This document shows positions 15,868-21,773 of a stretch of DNA of 22,257 bases, piece after piece; within the stretch, counting starts at the first letter, position 1; each line of letters starts with the position of its first letter. The notes beneath the pieces are model-generated. The model searched no databases. It saw only the letters and a program-made list of their open reading frames with translations, and was not told the origin of the DNA. The DNA is taken from NCBI GenBank assembly GCA_020345705.1, contig CP070766.1, positions 2,104,625 to 2,126,881 of the forward strand, written 5' to 3'. Source of the stretch: Candidatus Zixiibacteriota bacterium (GTDB lineage Bacteria > Zixibacteria > MSB-5A5 > GN15 > PGXB01). Made by a program: the position numbers and the translations under genes.

Positions 15868-16389
15868 ATGCGTGAAACAGATTCCAAAGTCACCTCTGAT
15901 ATTGCCGCCGGCGACGATATTGTTTCCGTTAGGCCGCCGTTCAGGCTGCTTAAGGATCGCCGCCGCCGTTATATCAGGCTGGAAATCTCACAGCCGATCG
16001 AATACTCGGTCCTGAAGGACCGATCCGGCGGCTTCTGGGGCCAGGGTGACGGACCGTCTTACCGGGGGTCGATTTTGAACATTTCGGCCGGCGGTGTTCT
16101 TATGATCGGTGATACTCCCCTGGATGAAAACACAATGATTGTCATGAAGATGACCCTTCAGGACGTCGAAATCCTCGACCGGGTGATCGGGGTTATCAAG
16201 AGAGCCGAACCCGACGAAGGCGAATGGCTGATCGGTGTGGAGTTCATTACCCGAGAAAGCCTAGTGGATTACCTGAGCGCCCCCGAGTATGAGATGGTTC
16301 GCGAGGACGTGGCATCATTCGATGAGATGCTTCGCGGCATCCTGAACAAGTACGTCTATTACAGACGGGTCTCAAATCCGGGTAACTAG
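15868..16389 (+). CDS. PilZ-domain protein 3 (single domain)
   Basis: A 173-residue protein consisting of little more than a PilZ domain (about 28-140), without the YcgR-like N-terminal domain of its two upstream neighbours. c-di-GMP residues are present: the RxxxR motif (R33-RYI-R37) within RRRRYIRLE, and N71-ISAG-G76. The segment LIGVEFITRE is shared with PilZ protein 2. A GGAG ribosome site lies in the 17-bp gap before the ATG. A single-domain PilZ usually works through a partner protein; none can be identified from sequence. Confidence 0.87.
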   Translation: MRETDSKVTSDIAAGDDIVSVRPPFRLLKDRRRRYIRLEISQPIEYSVLKDRSGGFWGQGDGPSYRGSILNISAGGVLMIGDTPLDENTMIVMKMTLQDVEILDRVIGVIKRAEPDEGEWLIGVEFITRESLVDYLSAPEYEMVREDVASFDEMLRGILNKYVYYRRVSNPGN

Positions 16390-16390
16390 A

Positions 16391-16990
16391 ATGATTAAAA
16401 AGAGTCTGATACCGGTCCTGGTCCTGTTATGGATTTTTATTCTGAGCAGTGACTCCGGGGCCCAAAACAGCATCATCGTAAGTCTGAAGACACCTCAGTG
16501 CCCCTGGACCGAATGCCGGCTGGGCGACAAGCTGGATTATTACTTATCCTGCCTGAACCGAGTCTCCATAGCGAGAGAGGACCTTCCGGCCACTTCGGGA
16601 TTCGTATCTTTCGAGAACTTGCTCTCATGGGGCCGGCAGCGCGGGGGGCGGTTTCTTGTCGACATATCGGTCGACAGAATCGACTTGGAACGCCGCAAGT
16701 CGACGATCTTTCCGGAAGTGGTCTTTCGGTATCGTGTTTATGCCGTTCTGACCGGCACGCTTCGAATAATCGATCTTAAGAAAGGACGATTATCGGAGCT
16801 GAAAGACATCAAGCAGGAGGTAAAAGCCGCTGACCGGTGGCAGGTTGTCGATGATGACAAGAACGATCCGGCCTTGAGCATTCCCGCAGATGAGAAGATC
16901 ATCCTGTTCAGGCAACTCGAAGATAAGACCGCGCTGGATCTGCTGAAGGAAGTCAAGGATCTGACGCGGGGGATCAATTTTGGCAGGTAA
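16391..16990 (+). CDS. Exported protein, unknown function
   Basis: A 199-residue protein with a clear signal peptide (about 1-25: basic MIKK, hydrophobic IPVLVLLWIFIL, then SSDSGAQ), so it is probably periplasmic. No lipobox is seen. The mature part has three cysteines close together (C37, C42, C54), a predicted alpha/beta middle (FLVDISVDRIDLE, YRVYAVLTGTLRIIDLKKGR), and an acidic helical end. I do not recognise the family. The 'beta strand, IDLKKG' pattern is reminiscent of proteins that report or compare two outputs, but that is not evidence of function. It starts one base after PilZ 3 and overlaps the next gene by 11 bp, so it may feed an envelope signal to the module that follows. Confidence 0.75.
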   Translation: MIKKSLIPVLVLLWIFILSSDSGAQNSIIVSLKTPQCPWTECRLGDKLDYYLSCLNRVSIAREDLPATSGFVSFENLLSWGRQRGGRFLVDISVDRIDLERRKSTIFPEVVFRYRVYAVLTGTLRIIDLKKGRLSELKDIKQEVKAADRWQVVDDDKNDPALSIPADEKIILFRQLEDKTALDLLKEVKDLTRGINFGR

Positions 16991-17864
16991 AGGGTTTGTG
17001 TCCGAAGAACCGGTGAGTCGCTTCTGGACAAAGATCGGTCTCATGGCCGAACTGGCGGCTGTGTTCAGAAATGCCTCGCCCGAGCAGTTGGCCTATAACA
17101 AGATGCTCAAGCTGGTCCAGGGAGTGGTCCCGTTTGATGCCACCGCCCTATATCTAATCCGTAAACACGAGAGAAGATTGATGCTGCTCTCGGACGTCGG
17201 AGAAATGATCAGCCCGTCATCCTTGTGCGAGCTTATCGGTGTGCCCGATCTCTGCGATTGGCTGATGGCGCATCAGGAGTCGGTCCTTCTCCCGGAGCAT
17301 GATTGCAGACGCGATCGGGCGGAGGAAGCCCGTGACTCGCTTTTGATGGTGCCTCTGGTCGCCGAAGGCAATCCGATCGGTCTTCTGCTTTTCAAACGAG
17401 ATTCCGGGAATGCCTTCCGGGATAAGGACGTCAAATTACTCTCGATCATCGGCGATCAAATCACCTCTTTTATTGAGCGGTCGAGGTACCATCACGCCTT
17501 GAAAAAGACAAACATCGCCTTAATGAAAGCTCAAAGAGAACTAAAAGCGGCCCAGGAGAGGCTTATCGATGACGAAAGGCTCAAAGCCGTCAGGGAACTC
17601 GCGGCCTCGATCAATCACGAGATCAACAATCCGCTGTCAGTGATCACCGGCAACGTCGAAAACCTTTTGTATGTCAATAAGGAATTCGACGAGAAGATCA
17701 TCGAGAAGTTGAAAATTATCCGAGGTGAAGCATCAAGGATAGCCAAAATAAATCGCAGATTGCTGGAAATACAAAATCTGTTTTCAACGTCATATTATGA
17801 AGAGGATGATACGGTCACAATGTTGGACCTGGAAAAATCATCATTCGGAGTGAAACATGAGTAG
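16980..17864 (+). CDS. GAF-HisKA protein lacking an ATPase domain
   Basis: A 294-residue soluble protein with a GAF domain (about 24-168), a coiled coil (about 168-200) and a histidine-kinase dimerisation domain (about 200-265). The H-box is intact: AASINHEINNPLSVI, with phospho-acceptor H213. The protein ends about 30 residues after this four-helix region, with no N, G1 or G2 box, so it has no catalytic ATPase domain. The end is a real stop (TAG at 17862), followed immediately by the next gene; no ATPase is found in another frame. The start is TTG at 16980, inside the previous gene, with a GGGGGA ribosome site; later GTG or ATG starts (16998, 17043) would shorten the N-terminus. It could act as a phosphotransfer protein or as a dominant partner of the next gene. 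Confidence 0.85.
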   Translation: MAGKGFVSEEPVSRFWTKIGLMAELAAVFRNASPEQLAYNKMLKLVQGVVPFDATALYLIRKHERRLMLLSDVGEMISPSSLCELIGVPDLCDWLMAHQESVLLPEHDCRRDRAEEARDSLLMVPLVAEGNPIGLLLFKRDSGNAFRDKDVKLLSIIGDQITSFIERSRYHHALKKTNIALMKAQRELKAAQERLIDDERLKAVRELAASINHEINNPLSVITGNVENLLYVNKEFDEKIIEKLKIIRGEASRIAKINRRLLEIQNLFSTSYYEEDDTVTMLDLEKSSFGVKHE

Positions 17865-19629
17865 TATGACTGAAGCCCGGTCGGTCGGCGACCGGACGCA
17901 ATGCATAAGCGCGCTTTTCGATGAATCATCGCTCGGGTTCTTTTTCGCAGGTACGGAAGGCCATATCGAATACTTGAACTTTGAAGCGGCTCGGATCATC
18001 GGCTTCAATTCCGTCGGCGAGGCCTGTGGACAATCGCTTCAGGATATTGAGTCCGTCCTCAGTTGCGGTCTCATCGAAGCTCATCGGTCAGCCCTGAAGG
18101 GTCGAACGTTCCGCCGGAACGAGCACCGGTGCACCAATAGAAACGGTCATTTCGCGGTTCTCAGTCTTTTCTGCAGTCCGTATCGCAACGATGAGGGCGA
18201 GATTGACGGTCTTCTCGGAATTATCCAGGACGTGTCTGAATCGTATGGGCGCAAATCGGACCTGGAACGGGCCATCTGCGAGCTGTCCATTATGGCGGAG
18301 GTTTCCGATGCCCTGTCTTCCGCGGTCGAGCTGGAGAAGGTTATTCGTATCATCCTGACCGGAGTAACCGCCAACCAGGGGCTGGGCTTCAACCGCGCCT
18401 TCCTGTTCCTTGTCAACGAGTCGGAAAGCATTCTTGAGGGTAAGATCGCCGTCGGTCCGAGTTGTCCGGAAGAAGCGGGTCAGATCTGGTCGCAGCTGGC
18501 GCTCCAGCAAAAGAGTCTGACGGAGCTGTTGAACGATTATCTGGAACGCCAGAATGCTGCCTCATCGCCGCTTTCGTTACTGATAGACGGGTGGCGCATA
18601 TCTCTGAGCGAGCCTTCGATTTTCAATCGCGTTCTTAATGATGCGCGCGGGGCCAATGTCTGTGCCCGCGATCTTGACGAGCCGTCCATGGAAATCCTGA
18701 GGCGGCTGCACACCGAGAATCTTGCCGTTGCCCCCATCATCAGCAAGGGCAAGAGACTCGGTCTGATTGCCGCTGATAACCAGATCACCGGGAAAGCCAT
18801 CGGCGACGCCGACGTACAGTTGCTGCAGACGTTTGCGAATCACACGGCGGTGGCAATTGAACGTTCCCGGTTGCATGATGACCTGGTCAGACACGCCGCG
18901 ACGCTGGAAGAGAGAAATCGCCAGATCGCGGAATCGCAGGAGCAAATCATTCAGATCGAGAAAATGTCGATCATCGGCGAGTTGACCTCGTCCATCGCGC
19001 ATGAACTGCGTAATCCTCTGACGGTCATCGGCGGCTTCGCCAATTTGATGCTGACCGCCGAGGCCGGTCAATATAACAGCGAATATCTGAATATCATCCT
19101 CTCCGAGGCCAAACGCGCCGAATCGGTTCTTCACCAGGTGCTTGATTTCTCGCGGGCCAGTCGCACCGAGAGCCGGGAGCTGGATTTCAAACTTCTCGTG
19201 AGCAAAACTCACGAGCTTCTGCTCTCAAAGATGCGGCGCTCACAGAAACAGCCCGTCCTGAATCACTCCGACCGGAAGATGCTCATCTGGGGTAATTCGG
19301 ACCAACTTCAACATGCGCTGTACCAGTTTATGGCTCTGTCAGTCGAGGAAATGACGGGGGAGTGCACGGTTGAGATCTCAACTCATGTTGAAGACGGCAG
19401 AGCATTAATGCGAATTCGATTTACAGGCGCCGAGCAGGCCCGAAAGAAGGTCACGACAACTCTGAACCAGTTTTTCGGCAGCTCCACGGGGACTCAGAAA
19501 CTGTCAATAATTGTCGCAGGAGAGACGATAAGATATCATGGGGGTAGTTTCGGCATTGAAGGCTCTGCGGGCAATATGCCCGGGATATATGTCGAATTAC
19601 CTTGCAGAAACGGAGGCAAAAATGCCTGA
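17857..19629 (+). CDS. PAS-GAF-HisKA histidine kinase with degraded ATPase domain
   Basis: A 590-residue soluble protein with a PAS domain (about 13-135), a GAF domain (about 150-337), a coiled coil (about 340-365) and HisKA (about 365-435). The H-box is intact (SIAHELRNPLTVIGG, H382). The ATPase-like domain (about 440-585) has lost the essential residues: the N-box Asn positions read ALYQFMALSVEEM (487-499), the DxGxG G1 box is TGAEQARKK, and the GTGLGL G2 box is GTQKLSI. The terminal YHGGSFGIEGSAG is still recognisable. It is therefore best seen as a pseudokinase scaffold. It overlaps its neighbours by 8 bp on both sides and has a good ribosome site (GGAGT). Confidence 0.87.
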   Translation: MSSMTEARSVGDRTQCISALFDESSLGFFFAGTEGHIEYLNFEAARIIGFNSVGEACGQSLQDIESVLSCGLIEAHRSALKGRTFRRNEHRCTNRNGHFAVLSLFCSPYRNDEGEIDGLLGIIQDVSESYGRKSDLERAICELSIMAEVSDALSSAVELEKVIRIILTGVTANQGLGFNRAFLFLVNESESILEGKIAVGPSCPEEAGQIWSQLALQQKSLTELLNDYLERQNAASSPLSLLIDGWRISLSEPSIFNRVLNDARGANVCARDLDEPSMEILRRLHTENLAVAPIISKGKRLGLIAADNQITGKAIGDADVQLLQTFANHTAVAIERSRLHDDLVRHAATLEERNRQIAESQEQIIQIEKMSIIGELTSSIAHELRNPLTVIGGFANLMLTAEAGQYNSEYLNIILSEAKRAESVLHQVLDFSRASRTESRELDFKLLVSKTHELLLSKMRRSQKQPVLNHSDRKMLIWGNSDQLQHALYQFMALSVEEMTGECTVEISTHVEDGRALMRIRFTGAEQARKKVTTTLNQFFGSSTGTQKLSIIVAGETIRYHGGSFGIEGSAGNMPGIYVELPCRNGGKNA

Positions 19630-19975
19630 CATCCTTATTATTGATGACGAGGATCATATAAGGAAGCTGTATACGGATTTTCTTACCCGTGAGGGGTACT
19701 CCGTGGAGTCCGTTGCAGACGAAAGCGAAGCCTTAAAGATTCTGAGCGAGAAAGAATTCGACCTGGTCATTCTCGATATTGAACTTGAAGGCGAAAGCGG
19801 CCTCGAAGTCCTCAAAAGACTCAAGTCTGATCATCCGGAACTGCCGGTCATTCTTAACACTGCCTATGCGGTGTACAAGTCTGATTTTCATACCTGGATG
19901 GCGGATGCGTATCTTCTGAAGTCATCGGACCTCAATTCGATGAAAGCCAAGGTCCGTGAAATGGTCGGAGTATGA
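19622..19975 (+). CDS. Single-domain response regulator (receiver 1)
   Basis: A 117-residue receiver domain with nothing attached. All key residues are present: D8/D9 acidic pair, phospho-acceptor D52 (LVILDIELEGESG), T80 (NTAY) and K100 (YLLK). The distinctive NTAYAVYKSDFHTWMADAY and LKSSDL ending mark a recognisable receiver subtype with a non-standard helix-4/beta-5 surface. The start is ATG at 19622 with CGGAGG upstream. An in-frame ATG 84 bases earlier is rejected because it runs inside the kinase gene and adds non-domain sequence. The 8-bp overlap with the pseudokinase gene suggests it is that protein's direct partner. Confidence 0.9.
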   Translation: MPDILIIDDEDHIRKLYTDFLTREGYSVESVADESEALKILSEKEFDLVILDIELEGESGLEVLKRLKSDHPELPVILNTAYAVYKSDFHTWMADAYLLKSSDLNSMKAKVREMVGV

Positions 19976-20376
19976 GCAAAGCGTCGCAGATATCAGGAAA
20001 CACGTCCGGCGAAAACTGGCTCGGTCAGGTCGAGGCCCTTGCTGAGGAGGTCAAGATTCTTGCGCTTAATCTGGCCATCAACCTAGCCAAGTCGAGAGAC
20101 CAGATGCGCGATCTGAAGTTTCTCGAGCCGGAGTTCACCAAGCTCATTAACAGTTCAGTCGAGGTTATTCGCGAAATCAACAGCATCGTGAGGGCTTTTC
20201 GCCACGAAGAAAAGATGGCCTATGCCCCGCAGAAGGACAGCCGGAGCCTGGATCAGATCGAGTCCTCGCTCAACGAAATCCTGGGCCTGAGCCGCCGGGT
20301 GCTGGAAACCGTCTCGCATTTGAAGAAAACAAAAAACCAGGTGGACAGTTACAAAAAATCGGATTTCAGACAGTAG
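19972..20376 (+). CDS. Small soluble protein resembling a chemoreceptor signalling hairpin
   Basis: A 134-residue helical protein without signal peptide or membrane helix. Residues 24-70 align without a gap to the methyl-accepting chemotaxis protein hairpin: EVKILALNLAINLAKSRDQ corresponds to the canonical Q-TNLLALNAAIEAARAGE, and EFTKLINSSVEVIREI corresponds to EVRKLAERSAEATKEI. The tip is diverged (E to N, R to K, GE to RD). The rest is predicted coiled coil and basic tail. This suggests a helical bundle or coiled-coil adaptor derived from, or converged on, a receptor tip, not a sensor. Whether it contacts CheA/CheW is unknown. It overlaps receiver 1 by 4 bases (ATGA). Confidence 0.78.
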   Translation: MSKASQISGNTSGENWLGQVEALAEEVKILALNLAINLAKSRDQMRDLKFLEPEFTKLINSSVEVIREINSIVRAFRHEEKMAYAPQKDSRSLDQIESSLNEILGLSRRVLETVSHLKKTKNQVDSYKKSDFRQ

Positions 20377-20408
20377 CTGCCGCAGCACATATAAGAACGG
20401 ATAGTGAT

Positions 20409-20828
20409 ATGGACACTGAGAAAATCGAACAGCTGGCTCGGCGGAAGGGAAGGGCCTTTAAGGTCCTGATCGTTGATGATGAACCGCGGGTCAGAGACGT
20501 TTTCAGGGAGTTCTGCGAAATCTCTCATTTTGTCGAGGTTGACGTGGCCGAAAACGGCGCCGAAGCCGTTGAAAAGGTGGAAAATTCCGATTATGATCTG
20601 GTCACAATGGACCTCATCATGCCGGAGATGTCTGGCGTTGAGGCGGTCGGAAGGATCAAGCAGCTCCGTCCGCATCTGCCGATCATCGTCGTAACCGGCA
20701 ACGCCACCGAACGTTTGGTCAAGCAGGCCGGGCTTGAGGGCGCCAGTTCGCTTCTGTACAAGCCGGTTATGATGGAAAATTTCGTTGACGAAGTGATCGC
20801 CACCTTCGAAAAGCAGATCGGCCTTTAA
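20409..20828 (+). CDS. Single-domain response regulator (receiver 2)
   Basis: A 139-residue single receiver domain with a 16-residue basic N-terminal lead. The phosphorylation set is complete: D23/D24 (VDDE), phospho-acceptor D68 (TMDLIMPEMSG), T96 (VVTGN) and K118 (YKPV). No output domain follows, so it acts by protein contact, in the manner of CheY or Spo0F. CheY-like use at the FliM peptide encoded upstream is possible but cannot be shown from sequence. It lies 32 bp after the hairpin-like gene and 9 bp before the next receiver. Confidence 0.92.
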   Translation: MDTEKIEQLARRKGRAFKVLIVDDEPRVRDVFREFCEISHFVEVDVAENGAEAVEKVENSDYDLVTMDLIMPEMSGVEAVGRIKQLRPHLPIIVVTGNATERLVKQAGLEGASSLLYKPVMMENFVDEVIATFEKQIGL

Positions 20829-20837
20829 GACGAGCGG

Positions 20838-21224
20838 ATGAAAACAGCTTTCGACATACTGGTTGTTGACGACGAGTTCGAGCAGCGGACGCTGCTTGAG
20901 GAGATTCTGCAATCGCACGGATATCGCGTCAGCTCTTTCGCCGGTGCCGATGAGACACTGGCCTACCTGAGATCGAATAAGGCCGATCTGGTTATCTGCG
21001 ACATCAGAATGCCCGGCATGAGCGGCCTCGAATTCCTCGAGCAGACGAGAAATTTCTTTCCTGCCCTGAGTGTCATAATGATGACCGGCTACGACGATGC
21101 CGACTCGGTTCGGGAATCGTTCCGTCTGGGGGCCGATGAATTCGTCACCAAGCCCGTTCGCTCGGAAGAGTTGCTTCTGATAATTGAGCGTGTCATCTGG
21201 CAATACGCGGCGCTTCAGAATTGA
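20838..21224 (+). CDS. Single-domain response regulator (receiver 3)
   Basis: A 128-residue receiver domain with complete catalytic residues: D11/D12 (VDDE), phospho-acceptor D55 (ICDIRMPGMSG), T83 (MMTGY) and K105 (TKPV). The sequence is closer to the NtrC/PleD receiver class than to CheY. There is no output domain; a short tail (IWQYAALQN) ends the protein. It follows receiver 2 by 9 bp and is the last gene of the long plus-strand operon. No clear intrinsic terminator is seen in the 122 bp before the tRNA gene. Confidence 0.91.
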   Translation: MKTAFDILVVDDEFEQRTLLEEILQSHGYRVSSFAGADETLAYLRSNKADLVICDIRMPGMSGLEFLEQTRNFFPALSVIMMTGYDDADSVRESFRLGADEFVTKPVRSEELLLIIERVIWQYAALQN

Positions 21225-21298
21225 ACCGCCGCTGTCTTATGGCGCGCACCGGCCAGACGTCAACCTTTTAGGTCAAAAGCGGCTTCAAAAGAAAAATC

Positions 21299-21326
21299 TT
21301 GAAATAAAGCTATATTCTCGTATATT
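21299..21326 (+). promoter_or_regulatory. Likely sigma-70 promoter for tRNA-Ser
   Basis: A TTGAAA element at 21299-21304 and a TATATT element at 21321-21326 are separated by 16 bp, close to the housekeeping consensus, in an A/T-rich stretch 21 bp before the tRNA 5' end. A second TATATT at 21311 is less well spaced. It would let the tRNA be transcribed independently of the signalling operon. Inference from consensus only. Confidence 0.5.
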
Positions 21327-21346
21327 AACTATCTGCAATATCAGTC

Positions 21347-21433
21347 GGAGAGGTGGCCGAGCGGCTGAAGGCAGCTGCCTGCTAAGCAGTTGAACGTGTG
21401 AGCGTTCCCTGGGTTCGAATCCCAGCCTCTCCG
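21347..21433 (+). tRNA. tRNA-Ser (anticodon GCU)
   Basis: An 87-nt class II tRNA. The acceptor stem GGAGAGG (21347-21353) pairs with CCTCTCC (21426-21432) and the discriminator is G. The anticodon loop CTGCTAA holds GCT at 21381-21383, reading AGC and AGU serine codons. A long variable arm (about 21391-21410) and the TTCGAAT T-loop confirm the serine class. CCA is not encoded. A run of seven T (21438-21444) follows and probably ends transcription. Confidence 0.97.
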
Positions 21434-21469
21434 CTTATTTTTTTGGCTTTTCCGCAATTTTATACTTGA

Positions 21470-21670
21470 CAAAGAGTTATAAATGATGGATTAACCAAGC
21501 TTCACACCCTCCGTCACACCTTCGCCAGCCACCTTGTCATGCAGGGTGTCGACCTGCCGACAGTCAAGAAGCTTATGGGGCATTCCGACATCCAGACGAC
21601 CATGATCTATGCACATCTTGCCCCGGATCATCTGGCGGATGCGGTGAATAAATTGCCGTTTTCGGGATGA
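21470..21670 (+). pseudogene. Tyrosine recombinase (integrase) C-terminal remnant
   Basis: The plus-strand frame from 21470 to the TGA at 21668 has no start codon at its head and encodes the last part of a XerC/phage-integrase type enzyme. From 21500 it reads LHTLRHTFASHLVMQGVDLP, then TVKKLMGHSDIQTTMIYAHL and a tail. This contains box II elements: HxLRH (H and R catalytic), LMGH(S) and the catalytic tyrosine in TTMIYAH. The N-terminal binding domain and the first catalytic arginine are gone, and a stop (TGA, 21467) precedes the fragment, so it is broken. It begins about 40 bp after tRNA-Ser, a classic integration site, and likely marks an old mobile element that used this tRNA. Confidence 0.85.
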
Positions 21671-21725
21671 TGATAAAGAGTGCCAGGAGAATGATCTTCT
21701 GTTAGTGTCAAAGTCGTCTGGACAG

Positions 21726-21755
21726 AAAAAAGGCCCGCCAAAAAAGCGGGCCTTT
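21726..21755 (-). terminator. Rho-independent terminator of the dockerin gene
   Basis: On the minus strand, AAAGGCCCGC (21755-21746) and GCGGGCCTTT (21738-21729) form a perfect 10-bp stem with a 7-base loop, followed by a T-run (21731-21726, TTTTTT then CTG). It lies about 18 bp past the minus-strand stop at 21774. On the plus strand the stem is followed only by TTTCC, so it is weaker in that direction. Confidence 0.85.
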
Positions 21756-21773
21756 CCAGTCAAAAACCGCGGA

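Noticed and set aside
19538..19621. Upstream ATG that would lengthen receiver 1 by 28 residues
   Set aside because: It runs inside the kinase gene, adds no receiver sequence, and the ATG at 19622 has a strong CGGAGG ribosome site and the standard receiver beginning.
21225..21346. Intrinsic terminator after receiver 3
   Set aside because: Only weak short inverted repeats (for example CTTTT-AGGTC-AAAAG) without a T-run are present, so I do not call one.
21466..21483. TTGACA and TATAAA near the integrase remnant as a promoter
   Set aside because: The spacer is only 6 bp, far from the 16-18 bp needed; TATACT just upstream also lacks a good partner.
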